From the NCBI GenBank assembly GCA_009694265.1, contig SHVM01000004.1:1-64000 (forward strand): a stretch of 64,000 nt of DNA, written 5' to 3'. The notes beneath the pieces are model-generated. The model was not told where the DNA came from. It did no database searches and was given only the letters and a program-made list of their open reading frames with translations. Shown here in pieces: positions 13,606-24,734 of this stretch. A program made the translations under genes and the position numbers. Every line of letters starts with the position of its first letter. The first letter of the stretch is position 1. Source of the stretch: Pseudolabrys sp. GTDB lineage: Bacteria; Pseudomonadota; Alphaproteobacteria; Rhizobiales; Xanthobacteraceae.

Positions 13606-14427
13606 TTAAGCCAGCGGTCCCGGCCGGGTCTCGATCAGCGCGCGCAGCGTGAGCAGCGTGGAGGGATCGACGATCCCGTCCACGCGGGCGGGGCGGAAAT
13701 GGCGCTGGAACGCGGTGACGACGTCGCGCGTGGTGTCGTCAAACGTGCCGGTTTCCGCGATGCCATAGCCGTATGAGTGCAACGTGCGTTGCAGCCGCGA
13801 GACCGGCTCGCCGTGGTCGCCTAATTTGAGCGTGTTGCCGTCGCGATCGAACGGCGCCGCCCGTACCCAATGGCCGATGTCGGATTCGCTCAGCAATTGC
13901 CAGGGAAACTTCTCGCCCGGATCCTGCTTGCGCGACGGCGCCACGTCGGAATGACCGAGTATGCGCTCGGCGCCGATCGGCCCGCGGCGCGTTATGATCG
14001 ATTTGCATAGCAAAATCACCGCTGCGGTCTGCCGCAGCGGAAAATTGCGATAGCCGAATTCGTGCCCCGGATTGACGATTTCGATGCCAATCGAGCGCGA
14101 ATTGATGTCCGTGTCGCCGGCCCAGGACGATTCCCCGGCATGCCAGGCGCGTTTTTCCTCCGGCACGCATTGGGTAATTTTGCCGTCCTCGAACACGACG
14201 TAATGCGAGGATACTTTGCTCGAAGCCGTTGTCAGCCGTTCCAGCGCCGCCTCGCCGGTCTGCATTCCGGTGTAGTGCAGCAGGATCATGTCGGGCGCCC
14301 GGCCGTCCTTGCGCTCGTCAAGATTGGGCGAGGGGACGACGTCGCTGACAATGAATGAATCCGGCGGAAATGTTGGCATACGACGTTGATTTGGGCCGTT
14401 GATTTGGGACGGAGCTGGATCGTCCAT
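13606..14427 (-). CDS. N-acetylmuramoyl-L-alanine amidase (AmpD-like) with C-terminal peptidoglycan-binding domain
   Basis: ILLHYTGM, SIGIEIVNPGHEFGYRNFP, ILGHSDVAPSRKQDPGEKFPW; C-terminal LQRTLHSYGYGI...VVTAFQRHFRP. Confidence 0.92.
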   Translation of the reverse strand: MDDPAPSQINGPNQRRMPTFPPDSFIVSDVVPSPNLDERKDGRAPDMILLHYTGMQTGEAALERLTTASSKVSSHYVVFEDGKITQCVPEEKRAWHAGESSWAGDTDINSRSIGIEIVNPGHEFGYRNFPLRQTAAVILLCKSIITRRGPIGAERILGHSDVAPSRKQDPGEKFPWQLLSESDIGHWVRAAPFDRDGNTLKLGDHGEPVSRLQRTLHSYGYGIAETGTFDDTTRDVVTAFQRHFRPARVDGIVDPSTLLTLRALIETRPGPLA

Positions 14428-14748
14428 GGGAGGCAGGCGGCTTTAACTTTCACCGTGCCCCATCGAAAAAGCAATACTCGTGGCAAATGCGCCGCAGCCC
14501 GGACCGGGCTATCAGTCTTTTCACCCTCCCCACACTCGCAACAACGCGCGGGGGAAGGGAGAAGAGCCGCGCCGTAAACAAATCCTTAAGATTAAGGGCT
14601 GTTTAATGCGGCTCACACGGTGATGCGCCGGGGTCTCGAGGAGGGGGCCTCGGGGCTGGGTCATTCCATGACGCCCATATTATCCCATGATATTCCGCGA
14701 TTCCTCATCCCGCATTTCCAGCCGCGGTTCCCATTTTGGAGCGGCAGA

Positions 14749-15780
14749 ATGATGGCGGGCGACGGCTTTGGCGCTGTCGCTGGCGGACCAGCCCGCCATA
14801 TTCCCGTGCTCGGCCGCCGCGCGGTCGAACTTCTCAAGGTTCGCGATGGCGGCATCTATATCGACGCCACCTTTGGCGCCGGCGGATACACACGCGGGAT
14901 TCTCGCGGCCACCGGGACGCACGTGATCGGCATCGATCGTGACCGGCACGCGATCGCGCTCGGCGCCGACCTGGTGCAGGCGGCGCAGGGCCGTCTGACG
15001 CTGATTGAAGACCAATTTTCCAATCTCGATACTGTGGCGCGCAGCTGCGGATACGAGGCGGTCGACGGCGTGGTGCTCGATCTCGGCGTTTCCTCCATGC
15101 AGCTTGATGCGCCCGAACGCGGATTCTCCTTCCGCCTCGACGGCCCGCTCGACATGCGCATGGGTACGGACGGCCCGAGCGCTGCCGATATCGTCGCCCG
15201 CGCAAGCGAACGCGATCTTGCCAACATCATTTTCCTGCTCGGCGAGGAGCGCCATTCGCGCGCCGTCGCGCGCGCCATCGTCAAGGCGCGAACGGCTGCG
15301 CCCATTGAAACCACCCGTGCGCTGGCCGATATCGTTTCGCGCGTCGTGCGCTCACGCCCCGGCGATATCCATCCGGCGACCCGCACGTTCCAGGGCTTGC
15401 GCATTTTTGTGAACGACGAACTGGGCGAACTGGTTTCGGCACTTGGCGCCACTGAGCGCATCCTCAAAGCCGGCGGCCGGCTGGTGGTGATATCTTTCCA
15501 TTCGCTCGAAGACCGTATCGTGAAGTCTTTCCTCAGCCGCCGCACTGAGACGCGCGGCGGCTCGCGTCACGTGCCCGAACCCGTGCGCCCGGCGCCGAGC
15601 TTTAACGTGCTCACCAAGCGGCCCGAGGTCGCGGACGGTGAAGAGGTCGCGCGCAATCCACGGGCCCGTTCGGCCAAGCTGCGCGCGGCCGAGCGGACGG
15701 CTGCGCCCGCGCAGACAAGCGATCCGTCCGATTTATTGCCGCATCTGCCGTCGTTCGCCGACATCATGCAGGGGCATTGA
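14749..15780 (+). CDS. rsmH: 16S rRNA (cytosine(1402)-N(4))-methyltransferase
   Basis: [56 protein letters not shown] motifs. Confidence 0.95.
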   Translation: MMAGDGFGAVAGGPARHIPVLGRRAVELLKVRDGGIYIDATFGAGGYTRGILAATGTHVIGIDRDRHAIALGADLVQAAQGRLTLIEDQFSNLDTVARSCGYEAVDGVVLDLGVSSMQLDAPERGFSFRLDGPLDMRMGTDGPSAADIVARASERDLANIIFLLGEERHSRAVARAIVKARTAAPIETTRALADIVSRVVRSRPGDIHPATRTFQGLRIFVNDELGELVSALGATERILKAGGRLVVISFHSLEDRIVKSFLSRRTETRGGSRHVPEPVRPAPSFNVLTKRPEVADGEEVARNPRARSAKLRAAERTAAPAQTSDPSDLLPHLPSFADIMQGH

Positions 15781-15782
15781 GC

Positions 15783-16154
15783 ATGCGCCTTCTCAACATC
15801 ATGGTGATCGGCGCGCTCATCCTGGCCGCGTCCTTCGTCTACAAGATCAAATTCGATTCCACATTGCAGGTCGAGCGGGTGGGCAAATTGGCTTCCGAAT
15901 TGCGCCGCGAGCGCAATGCCATCGCTATTCTGCGTGCCGAGTGGGCGAGGCTCGACACGCCGGGCCGCATCGAGGGCCTGGCCTCCCGCCATCTGGCGCT
16001 GCGGCCGATTGTGTCCACGCAATTCGACAGCTTCGACCGGCTGCCCGATCGTCCGCCCGTGATCGTGCAACCGCCGAGCGCCGATCCGATCGGCGCCATG
16101 ATCGCGCCACCTGACGCGACCGGCAGCGTCCCCGCTCCGCCGGCAGCGCGGTGA
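15783..16154 (+). CDS. ftsL: Cell division protein FtsL-like
   Basis: Small bitopic protein between rsmH and ftsI; single TM then coiled coil ELRRERNAIAILRAEWARLDTPGRIEGLASRHLAL. Confidence 0.8.
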   Translation: MRLLNIMVIGALILAASFVYKIKFDSTLQVERVGKLASELRRERNAIAILRAEWARLDTPGRIEGLASRHLALRPIVSTQFDSFDRLPDRPPVIVQPPSADPIGAMIAPPDATGSVPAPPAAR

Positions 16155-17908
16155 ACGGAATGCACGCGTCTTTAAAGCCAAAATCGGCCGAGACCCGCTG
16201 GCAGCGCGCCTTGCGCTCGCTGCTCTATGGTCAAGACGTCAATCGTAATGTGAAGGCCAAGGCGCGGCTCGGCCTTGCCATTGTCGCCTTCGCCGCAATC
16301 TATGGTGTCATCGCGCTGCGGCTGGCGATGTTCGCAACGGCGAGCGACGGCCACGGCGCCCGCCGTGGCGTCAGCCAGGATCCCGTCGCCACCGCGCGGC
16401 CCGACATCCTCGATCGCAACGGGCAGATTCTCGCCACCGACGTGAAGACGCCGTCGCTGTTCGCCGAACCGCGCAAGATTATAGACGTCGACGAGGCGGT
16501 GGAATTGCTCACCGGGGTGCTGCCCGACCTCGATGCTAGCGAAGTGCGCGAACGCTTGTCGTCGAAACGCGGTTTCGTCTGGCTCAGACGCGAAATCACG
16601 TCGAGCCAGCAGCACGAGATCCACCGGCTCGGCATTCCCGGCGTCGGCTTCCTCACCGAGAACAAGCGCGTCTATCCCAACGGACCGCTGGTCTCCCACG
16701 AGATCGGCCACGTGAATATCGACAACCAGGGTATCGCCGGCATCGAGAAATGGCTCGACGGACAAGGGCTCGCGGCACTTCACATGGCGGGGTTGGCCAC
16801 CGACCGCTTGCCGCGGCCGGTCGCGCTCGCGCTCGATCTGCGCGTGCAATATGCGCTGCGTCAGGAACTGGTCGAGGCGCGCGCGAAATTCAAAGCCATC
16901 GCGGCCGCCGGCGTGATTGCCGATGTCAACACCGGCGAGATCGTCGCTCTGGTATCGGAGCCCGACTACGACCCCAACAATCCGCGCGAGGCCAACGATC
17001 CGACCCGCATCAACCGGATCACCACCGGCGTCTATGAGATGGGCTCGACCTTCAAGGCGCTCACGCTGGCCATGGCGCTCGACAGCGGACGCATCTCGCT
17101 TAACTCAAGCTTCGATGCGCGCCTGCCGCTGCGCTATGGCAAGCGCAAGATCAACGATTTCCACGCGCAAAAAAGAATACTCACGGTGCCGGAGATTTTC
17201 ACCTACTCCTCCAATATCGGCGCCGCGCGCATGGCGGTCTCGCTCGGCGTCGACTATCACAAGGCGTTTCTCAAAAAGCTCGGCCAGCTCGACCGCCTGC
17301 GCACCGAATTGCCCGAGAGCGCCGAGCCGCTGGTGCCCAAACACTGGGGCGAGCTCAGCACCGCGACCATCGCCTTCGGGCATGGCTTGTCGGTGGCGCC
17401 GCTGCAGGCGGTGATGGGTATTTCCGCGCTGGTGAACGGCGGCAGACTGGTTCCGACGACCTTCCTTAAGCGCGATCAGGCCGCTGCCGACAAGCTTGCC
17501 ATACGCGTGATCAAGCCCGAAACCGCCGATAAAATGCGCTATCTGATGCGGCTCAACGTGGAAAAAGGCACCGCGACGCGCGCCAATGTCGCCGGCTATT
17601 ATGTCGGCGGCAAAACCGGCACCTCGGAAAAGGTGGTCGGCGGCCGCTATTCCAAGTCCAAGACCAAGGTTTTGACCAGTTTCACCGCCATCATGCCGGC
17701 CGACAAACCGCGCTATTTGTTGCTGATCATGATCGACGAACCGCAGGGACTGCCCGAAACCAAAGGCCTCGCCACCTCCGGCTGGAACGCGGTTCCGGTC
17801 GGCGCCAAGGTGATCGAGCGGGTGGCGCCGCTGCTCGGCATCCCGCCGCGCTTCGATTTGCCCAAGGCCGACCAAATGCTGACGGTCAGCGCGAAGGAGA
17901 CACGGTGA
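16151..17908 (+). CDS. ftsI: Peptidoglycan transpeptidase FtsI (PBP3)
   Basis: DRNGQILATD, GSTFKALT (SxxK), SSN, GGKTGTSEK (KTG). Confidence 0.95.
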   Translation: MNGMHASLKPKSAETRWQRALRSLLYGQDVNRNVKAKARLGLAIVAFAAIYGVIALRLAMFATASDGHGARRGVSQDPVATARPDILDRNGQILATDVKTPSLFAEPRKIIDVDEAVELLTGVLPDLDASEVRERLSSKRGFVWLRREITSSQQHEIHRLGIPGVGFLTENKRVYPNGPLVSHEIGHVNIDNQGIAGIEKWLDGQGLAALHMAGLATDRLPRPVALALDLRVQYALRQELVEARAKFKAIAAAGVIADVNTGEIVALVSEPDYDPNNPREANDPTRINRITTGVYEMGSTFKALTLAMALDSGRISLNSSFDARLPLRYGKRKINDFHAQKRILTVPEIFTYSSNIGAARMAVSLGVDYHKAFLKKLGQLDRLRTELPESAEPLVPKHWGELSTATIAFGHGLSVAPLQAVMGISALVNGGRLVPTTFLKRDQAAADKLAIRVIKPETADKMRYLMRLNVEKGTATRANVAGYYVGGKTGTSEKVVGGRYSKSKTKVLTSFTAIMPADKPRYLLLIMIDEPQGLPETKGLATSGWNAVPVGAKVIERVAPLLGIPPRFDLPKADQMLTVSAKETR

Positions 17909-19353
17909 AACTGCGCGAGCTTTTGCCGGACGCCGCGATCGATGCGAACCATGCCGGCATCGAGATCGCCGGCGTGAGTGCCGACAGCCGCAAGATCAGG
18001 CCGGGCTTCCTGTTCGTCGCCATTGCCGGAGCCAAGGCCGACGGCGCGCATTTTGCCAAGCTCGCGGCGGCGGCAGGCTGCGTGGCGGTGGCGGCGGAGC
18101 AGCATCCCGGCGGGTTGCCCGATACTGTTGCTTTCGTGTCGGTGAAAAATGCGCGCCGCGCGCTGGCGCTGGTGGCGGCGAAATTCTATTCGCGCCAGCC
18201 GAAAACCATCGCGGCGGTCACCGGCACCAGCGGCAAGACCTCGGTCGCCGCCTTCACGCGCCAGATCTGGACAGCGCTCGGAATGCAGGCCGCCAGCATC
18301 GGCACCGTCGGCGTGGTCTCGCCCAACGGTGAAAAATACGGCTCGCTCACCACGCCCGATCCGGTCGAGCTGCATCGCACGCTCGACCGATTGGCGGCTG
18401 AGGGCGTCACTCATCTGGCGCTCGAGGCCTCCTCTCACGGGCTCGACCAGCACCGGCTCGACGGCGTGCGCATTGCGGCCGGCGCCTTCACGAATCTCTC
18501 GCGCGATCATCTCGACTATCATCCGACCATCGAGGCCTATCTCGCCGCCAAGCTGCGCCTGTTCGATGCGCTGATCGCGCCCGGCGGCACCGCGGTGATC
18601 GGCGCCGACGACTGCTATGCCGGGCAGGTGGTTGAGGCGGCGAAAAAGCGCGGCCTGAAAATTTTCACCGTGGGCGAGCAGGGCGACGACATCAAACTCG
18701 CCGACGGCGTCATCGACGGCTTTGCGCAGGTCATCGACATCACTCATGGGGGCAAGACTTATAGGATCAAATTGCCGCTGGTGGGCGGCTTCCAGGTGCA
18801 GAATGCCGCTGTCGCGGCGGGCTTGGCGATCGCAACGGGGGCCGAGCCGCGCCAAGTGTTCGCCGCACTCTCGAGCCTCACCGGCGCCAAGGGTCGGCTC
18901 GAAAACGTCGGCACGCGCAACGGCGCGCCGATTTTTATCGACTACGCTCATAAGCCCGATGCGCTGGCGAAGGCACTGCAGGCGTTGCGCCCCTATGCGA
19001 AGGGAAAAATGGTGGTGGTGTTCGGCGCCGGCGGCGACCGCGATACCGGCAAACGGGCGATCATGGGCCGCATCGCAAGTGAGAATGCCGACCGCGTCAT
19101 CGTCACCGACGACAATCCGCGCAGCGAAAATCCGGCCGCGATCCGCGCCGCGATTCTGGCCGCGGCGCCAGGCGCCACCGATATCGGCGACCGCGCCGAG
19201 GCGATCCGTAAGGCTATCGCCGATCTTAAATCCGGCGACGTGCTACTGATCGCTGGCAAGGGCCATGAAATGGGGCAAATCATCGGCGACAAAATTGTGC
19301 CATTTTCTGACCATGACGCCGTCGTAGCTGCCTTGCAGGGTAAGGTGGCATGA
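17905..19353 (+). CDS. murE: UDP-MurNAc-L-Ala-D-Glu:meso-DAP ligase
   Basis: VTGTSGKTSVAAF, LEASSHGL, FIDYAHKPDAL, TDDNPRSE motif. Confidence 0.96.
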   Translation: MKLRELLPDAAIDANHAGIEIAGVSADSRKIRPGFLFVAIAGAKADGAHFAKLAAAAGCVAVAAEQHPGGLPDTVAFVSVKNARRALALVAAKFYSRQPKTIAAVTGTSGKTSVAAFTRQIWTALGMQAASIGTVGVVSPNGEKYGSLTTPDPVELHRTLDRLAAEGVTHLALEASSHGLDQHRLDGVRIAAGAFTNLSRDHLDYHPTIEAYLAAKLRLFDALIAPGGTAVIGADDCYAGQVVEAAKKRGLKIFTVGEQGDDIKLADGVIDGFAQVIDITHGGKTYRIKLPLVGGFQVQNAAVAAGLAIATGAEPRQVFAALSSLTGAKGRLENVGTRNGAPIFIDYAHKPDALAKALQALRPYAKGKMVVVFGAGGDRDTGKRAIMGRIASENADRVIVTDDNPRSENPAAIRAAILAAAPGATDIGDRAEAIRKAIADLKSGDVLLIAGKGHEMGQIIGDKIVPFSDHDAVVAALQGKVA

Positions 19354-20783
19354 GCGTGCTCTGGACCCTCGACGACATGGCGGCGGCAATGCGCGCCACG
19401 CGGTCGGCTACGTTGCCGGCGGACGTGCCGGGAATTTCCATCGACAGCCGCAGCATCGCCAAGGGCGAGGCCTTCTTCGCCATCCAGGGTGACAACCGCG
19501 ATGGCCATGAATTCGCCGAGGCCGCGCTGAAAGCCGGCGCCGGGGTCGCGGTGGTCGCGCGCGACAAGCGCGAGCGCTTTGCCGCCGACGCGCCGCTGCT
19601 GATCGTGACGGACGTGCTCGAAGGCTTGCGCGATCTCGCCCGCGCTGCACGCGCCCGCTCGCACGCCAAGGTCATAGCCGTCACCGGCTCGGTCGGAAAA
19701 ACCGGAACGAAAGAGGCGCTGCGGCTTGCGCTCATGGCGGATGGCGAAACTCATGCCTCGGCCGCCTCGTACAATAATCATTGGGGCGTGCCGCTTTCCC
19801 TCACAAGATGTCCGGCGACTGCAAAATACGCGGTGTTCGAAATTGGCATGAACCATGCCGGTGAAATCACGCCGCTGACTAAACTTGTGCGTCCGCATGT
19901 TGCGATCGTCACCGCGATCGAGCCGGTGCATCTGCAATATTTCGGCTCGTTGAGGAAAATCGCCGACGCCAAGGCCGAAATTTTCGCTGGGCTCGAGCCG
20001 GGCGGCGCCGCCGTGCTCAATCGCGACAATCGCCAATTTACGTACCTGGCGGCCGCCGACAAGGCGGTCGGCGTTGCCCGCATCGTTTCATTCGGCAAAC
20101 ACAAGCAAGCCGATGCGCGGCTGGTGCGCCATTCGCTGCAGGCCGATTGCTCGACCGTGCAGGCGAACATCCTCGGCCAGGACGTAACCTACAAGCTCGG
20201 CGCACCCGGAAAACATCTGGTGCTCAACTCGCTTGCTGTCTTGGCGGCGGTCTCTCTCGTTGGCGCGGATCTGGCGCTGGCCGCGCTCGCGCTCAACCGG
20301 CTCAAGCCCGCTACTGGGCGCGGTTCGCGGACGACCCTGAAAATGCCCGGCGGCAGCGCGCTGCTGATCGACGAAAGCTACAACGCCAATCCCGCCTCCA
20401 TGGCCGCCGCCATCGCGCTGCTCGGCCAGGCCCCCATCGGTCCGCAGGGCCGCCGCATCGCGGTGCTGGGCGACATGCTGGAATTGGGCGCCCAAGGCGC
20501 CGCGTTGCACCGCGGCCTGGCCGCGCCGCTTGAGACGGCGAGCGTCGATCTTGTCTATTGTTGCGGGCCGTCGATGCAGGCGTTGTGGCAGGCTCTTCCC
20601 TCCGGTCGCCGGGGCGGCTATGCCGAGACCGCGGCGGCGCTGCAGTCGGCCGTGCTCGATGCCATTCGCAACGGTGACGCGGTGATGGTGAAGGGTTCGC
20701 TGGGCTCGAAAATGGGTCCCATCGTCAAGGCGCTGGAACGCCAGTTTCCGAAACAGGCCGCGCTCGAACAGGCGCATCACTAA
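19350..20783 (+). CDS. murF: UDP-MurNAc-tripeptide:D-Ala-D-Ala ligase
   Basis: [37 protein letters not shown]. Confidence 0.96.
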   Translation: MSVLWTLDDMAAAMRATRSATLPADVPGISIDSRSIAKGEAFFAIQGDNRDGHEFAEAALKAGAGVAVVARDKRERFAADAPLLIVTDVLEGLRDLARAARARSHAKVIAVTGSVGKTGTKEALRLALMADGETHASAASYNNHWGVPLSLTRCPATAKYAVFEIGMNHAGEITPLTKLVRPHVAIVTAIEPVHLQYFGSLRKIADAKAEIFAGLEPGGAAVLNRDNRQFTYLAAADKAVGVARIVSFGKHKQADARLVRHSLQADCSTVQANILGQDVTYKLGAPGKHLVLNSLAVLAAVSLVGADLALAALALNRLKPATGRGSRTTLKMPGGSALLIDESYNANPASMAAAIALLGQAPIGPQGRRIAVLGDMLELGAQGAALHRGLAAPLETASVDLVYCCGPSMQALWQALPSGRRGGYAETAAALQSAVLDAIRNGDAVMVKGSLGSKMGPIVKALERQFPKQAALEQAHH

Positions 20784-20802
20784 AGCTTCAAGGTTTAATC
20801 CG

Positions 20803-21888
20803 ATGTTTTATTGGCTGACCGAACTGTCCGACAAGATCTCGTTCCTCAACGTCTTCCGTTACATCACGTTCCGCACCGGCGGCGCCATCGTCACCGCGCT
20901 CGTTTTCGTGTTCCTGTTCGGCGGTCCGATCATCGACCTGCTGCGCATCAAGCAGGGCAAGGGTCAGCCGATCCGCTCCGACGGTCCGGCATCGCACCTG
21001 ATCACGAAAAAAGGCACGCCGACCATGGGCGGGCTGATGATCCTCTCCGGACTGCTGGTCTCGACCTTGCTGTGGGCAAATCCCGCCAACCCATATGTGT
21101 GGATCGTGCTCGGCGTGACGTTGAGCTTCGGCTTGATCGGCTTTTATGACGATTACCTGAAGGTCACTAGGCAAGACAATGCCGGCTTTTCCGGCCGCAC
21201 GCGGCTGGCCGCGGAAACGCTGGTCGCGGTGATTGCCTGCATGGCGCTCGCGCATCTGGGACGTCCGCCGATTGCGACCTCGCTGGTGTTCCCGTTCTTC
21301 AAGGAGCTGGTGATCAATCTCGGTTACGCCTTCGTGCTGCTCGGCGCCTTCGTGATTGTCGGCGCCGGCAATGCGGTCAACCTCACCGATGGGCTCGACG
21401 GCCTGGCCATCGTGCCGGTGATGATCGCGGCGGCGAGCTTCGGCCTAATCGCCTATCTGGTCGGTAATTTGGAGTTCGCCAAATATCTCCAAATCCAATA
21501 TGTCGCCGGCACCGGTGAACTGGCGGTGTTGTGCGGCGCCGTGATCGGGGCCAGCCTTGGGTTTCTCTGGTTCAATGCGCCGCCGGCCTCGATCTTCATG
21601 GGTGACACCGGCTCGCTGTCGCTTGGCGGCTTGCTCGGCGCGGTGGCGGTCGCGGTGAAACACGAGATCGTGCTCGGCATCGTCGGCGGTCTGTTCGTGC
21701 TGGAAGCCGTGTCGGTGATCGTGCAGGTGGTCTCGTTCAAGCTCACGGGCAAGCGTGTGTTCCGCATGGCGCCGATCCACCATCATTACGAACAAATGGG
21801 CTGGACCGAACCGCAGATCGTGATCCGGTTCTGGATCGTCGCCGTTGTGCTGGCGCTCGCCGGGCTGGCTTCGCTGAAGTTGAGATGA
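20803..21888 (+). CDS. mraY: Phospho-MurNAc-pentapeptide transferase
   Basis: [47 protein letters not shown]. Confidence 0.97.
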   Translation: MFYWLTELSDKISFLNVFRYITFRTGGAIVTALVFVFLFGGPIIDLLRIKQGKGQPIRSDGPASHLITKKGTPTMGGLMILSGLLVSTLLWANPANPYVWIVLGVTLSFGLIGFYDDYLKVTRQDNAGFSGRTRLAAETLVAVIACMALAHLGRPPIATSLVFPFFKELVINLGYAFVLLGAFVIVGAGNAVNLTDGLDGLAIVPVMIAAASFGLIAYLVGNLEFAKYLQIQYVAGTGELAVLCGAVIGASLGFLWFNAPPASIFMGDTGSLSLGGLLGAVAVAVKHEIVLGIVGGLFVLEAVSVIVQVVSFKLTGKRVFRMAPIHHHYEQMGWTEPQIVIRFWIVAVVLALAGLASLKLR

Positions 21889-21891
21889 TCC

Positions 21892-23307
21892 TTGATCCCC
21901 ATCACCACCTTCGCCGGGAAGCAGGTCGCGGTTTTCGGCCTCGGCAGTTCCGGCCTGTTGTCGGCGCGCGCACTGGCGCAAGGCGGCGCCGATGTCGTTC
22001 CCTTCGACGATGACGAAAAAAAACTCGCCGACGCGCAAGCGGCCGGTCTTAAAACTCGGAACTTAAGCGAGCTCGATTGGTCGCAAGTGGCGGCCTTGGT
22101 GCTGGCACCCGGCGTGCCGCTGACGCATCCGATGCCGCACTGGACGGCGGCGCTCGCCAACAAGGCCGGCGTCGAGATCATCGGCGATATCGAATTGTTC
22201 TGCCGCGAGCGCGCCAAATCGGGCGTTCAATGTCCGCTGATCGCCATCACCGGTACCAATGGCAAATCGACCACCACCGCGCTGATCGCGCATCTGCTCA
22301 AAAGCGCCGGCCGCGACGCGCAGATGGGCGGCAATATCGGCGTGCCGGTGTTGGCGCTGCAGCCGTTCGCATCGGGGCGTACTTATGTGCTGGAGATCTC
22401 AAGCTATCAGATCGATCTGGCGCCGTCGTTGCACGCAACGGTCGGCATTCTGCTGAATATTTCGGAAGATCACCTCGACCGCCACGGCAGCATGGAAAAC
22501 TACGCCGCGCTCAAGACGCTGCTGGCGGCCAGCGTGGAGCCGGGCGGCAGTGCGGTGATCGGCGTCGACGATCGCTACACCCGCGCCGCCGCCGATCGCA
22601 TCGAGCGCGCCGGCAGACAAGTCGTGCGCGTGTCGGTGCTGGCGCCGTTGCGCGACGGCTATTACGCCCAAAGCAGTGACCAAGGCAGCAGTATCGTGCG
22701 GAGCGTCGCCGGCAAGGCGCATCCGGTGGCGCAACTCGCCGGCATTGGCTCGTTGCGCGGCGCGCATAATGCGCAGAACGCCGCCAGCGCCGTCGCCACA
22801 TGCGTCGCGCTCGGGCTCGATCTGCCGGAAATTCAAAAAGGGCTGGTCAGTTTCCCCGGTCTCGCGCACCGCATGCAGCAGGTCGGGCGCAAAGGAAAGG
22901 TTCTGTTCGTCAACGATTCCAAGGCCACCAATGCCGACAGCGCGGCCCGCGCGCTCGCAAGCTTCAGCGATATTTTCTGGATCGCCGGGGGTAGGCCGAA
23001 GACCGGCGGCATCGAGAGCCTGGCGGAATTCTGGCCCCGCATCCGCAAGGCCTATCTGATCGGCGAAGCGGCCGCTGACTTTGCCAAGACACTGAACGGC
23101 AAGGCGCCCACCGAGATCAGTGGCGTGCTGTCGGCTGCCATCGACGCCGCCACGCGCGATGCCGCGGCGTCGGGCGTGCCGGAACCCGTGGTGCTGCTGT
23201 CGCCGGCCTGCGCCTCGTTCGACCAGTACCCGAACTTCGAGGTGCGCGGCAAAGCCTTCACCGACATCGTGCTGGCGATTCCGGGGGTTGCGGGCGCGAC
23301 GCCTTAA
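21892..23307 (+). CDS. murD: UDP-MurNAc-L-Ala:D-Glu ligase
   Basis: [51 protein letters not shown]. Confidence 0.96.
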   Translation: MIPITTFAGKQVAVFGLGSSGLLSARALAQGGADVVPFDDDEKKLADAQAAGLKTRNLSELDWSQVAALVLAPGVPLTHPMPHWTAALANKAGVEIIGDIELFCRERAKSGVQCPLIAITGTNGKSTTTALIAHLLKSAGRDAQMGGNIGVPVLALQPFASGRTYVLEISSYQIDLAPSLHATVGILLNISEDHLDRHGSMENYAALKTLLAASVEPGGSAVIGVDDRYTRAAADRIERAGRQVVRVSVLAPLRDGYYAQSSDQGSSIVRSVAGKAHPVAQLAGIGSLRGAHNAQNAASAVATCVALGLDLPEIQKGLVSFPGLAHRMQQVGRKGKVLFVNDSKATNADSAARALASFSDIFWIAGGRPKTGGIESLAEFWPRIRKAYLIGEAAADFAKTLNGKAPTEISGVLSAAIDAATRDAAASGVPEPVVLLSPACASFDQYPNFEVRGKAFTDIVLAIPGVAGATP

Positions 23308-23309
23308 CT

Positions 23310-23411
23310 TGTCATCACCGGGCCGGCACGAAGCGCCGCGAACCGGTGATCCCGCTTAGGAAGGCACTGCGTCCCTAAGCGAGATGGCCGGGACAAGCCC
23401 GGCCATGACAA
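23310..23411. repeat. Dispersed palindromic repeat (GTCATGGCCGGG-type), murD-ftsW gap
   Basis: gtcatcaccgggccgg...ccggtgat plus cttaggaaggcactgcgtccctaag plus atggccgggacaagcccggccat. Confidence 0.8.
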
Positions 23412-23492
23412 GGTTGAAATTCCGCCTTTAATGCTTCGTAAACCGTGAAGCGTCAGGACTAAAGCGCCGTCTGGCGGCACGGAGATTTTGGA

Positions 23493-24629
23493 ATGGTTGC
23501 GCGCGCGCATCGCACGCCCTTCGGCGAATGGTGGTGGACGGTCGACCGGCTCACGCTCGCCGCCATTGGCGCGTTGATGCTGGCCGGCGTGGTGCTCTCG
23601 CTCGCCGCCAGCCCGCCGGTGGCCGGACGGCTCGGGCTCGACCCGTTTTATTTCGTCAACCGCCACATACTTTATCTCTTCCCGGCCATCGCCATCATGC
23701 TGGCGGTCTCGTTCCTCAGTCCGCGTCAGATTCGCCGCCTCACGGTCGCCGTATTCGCGGTCAGCATCGTCATGGTGGCGGCGACGCCGTTCTTCGGCGT
23801 CGAAATCAAGGGCGCACGGCGCTGGCTGGTGCTGTTTAGCGTCAACATCCAGCCGTCGGAATTCCTCAAGCCCGCTTTCGTCATCCTGATCGCCTGGCTG
23901 TTTGGCGAATCGGCCAAGCGGCCGGACATGCCGACCAATGCGGTCGCGCTCGCGATGCTGCTGACGGTGGTTGCGCTCCTTATGGTGCAGCCGGATTTCG
24001 GCCAGACCACGCTGATCGTGCTGGTGTGGAGCGCGCTGTTCTTCATGGCCGGCATGCGGCTGGTGTGGGTGTTCGGGCTGGCCGCTATCGCGGGCTTCGG
24101 CTTGATGAGCGCCTATTACACGGTTCCGCATGTGGCGCGCCGCATCCAGCGCTTTCTCAATCCGGCATCGGGCGACACTTTCAATATCGACATCGCGACC
24201 GAGAGCTTCATGCGCGGGGGCTGGTTCGGCAGAGGCCCGGGCGAGGGCACGGTGAAGCGGCTGCTGCCGGAAAGTCACACCGACTTCGTATTCGCGGTGG
24301 CGGCGGAGGAATTCGGCGTTGCGCTCTGCCTGGCGCTGGTCGCGCTCTTCGCCTTCATCGTCATCCGCATGCTGGTGCGTGCCATGCGCAACGGTGACTC
24401 GTTCGCACGCTTTGCGGCGGCCGGGCTCACCATGCTGTTCGCCACCCAGTCGGCGATCAATATGGCGGTCAATTTGCACTTGATTCCCGCCAAGGGCATG
24501 ACGCTGCCGTTTATTTCCTACGGCGGCTCGTCGATGATCTCGCTGGCTTACGCCATGGGCATGTTGCTGGCGCTTACCCGCGAGCAGCCGCGCGTGGCCA
24601 TGCTGGCGCCCGAGCCCGCGCCGGCATAA
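23493..24629 (+). CDS. ftsW: SEDS peptidoglycan glycosyltransferase
   Basis: Polytopic; GARRWLVLFSVNIQPSEFLKPAF, NIDIATESFMRGGWFGRGPGEGTVKRLLPESHTDFVFAVAAEEFG, PFISYGGSSM. Confidence 0.96.
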   Translation: MVARAHRTPFGEWWWTVDRLTLAAIGALMLAGVVLSLAASPPVAGRLGLDPFYFVNRHILYLFPAIAIMLAVSFLSPRQIRRLTVAVFAVSIVMVAATPFFGVEIKGARRWLVLFSVNIQPSEFLKPAFVILIAWLFGESAKRPDMPTNAVALAMLLTVVALLMVQPDFGQTTLIVLVWSALFFMAGMRLVWVFGLAAIAGFGLMSAYYTVPHVARRIQRFLNPASGDTFNIDIATESFMRGGWFGRGPGEGTVKRLLPESHTDFVFAVAAEEFGVALCLALVALFAFIVIRMLVRAMRNGDSFARFAAAGLTMLFATQSAINMAVNLHLIPAKGMTLPFISYGGSSMISLAYAMGMLLALTREQPRVAMLAPEPAPA

Positions 24630-24633
24630 TTTT

Positions 24634-24723
24634 CGTCATGGCCGGGCTTGTCCCGGCCATCCACGTCTTGCTTAATTGAACGAAAGAAAGGCGTGGATGC
24701 CCGGCACAAGGCCGGGCATGACG
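24634..24723. repeat. Dispersed palindromic repeat (GTCATGGCCGGG-type), ftsW-murG gap
   Basis: cgtcatggccgggcttgtcccggccatccacgtctt...ggcgtggatgcccggcacaaggccgggcatgacg; near-identical arms to the copy at 37409-37499. Confidence 0.9.
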
Positions 24724-24734
24724 GTGGAGAGGTC

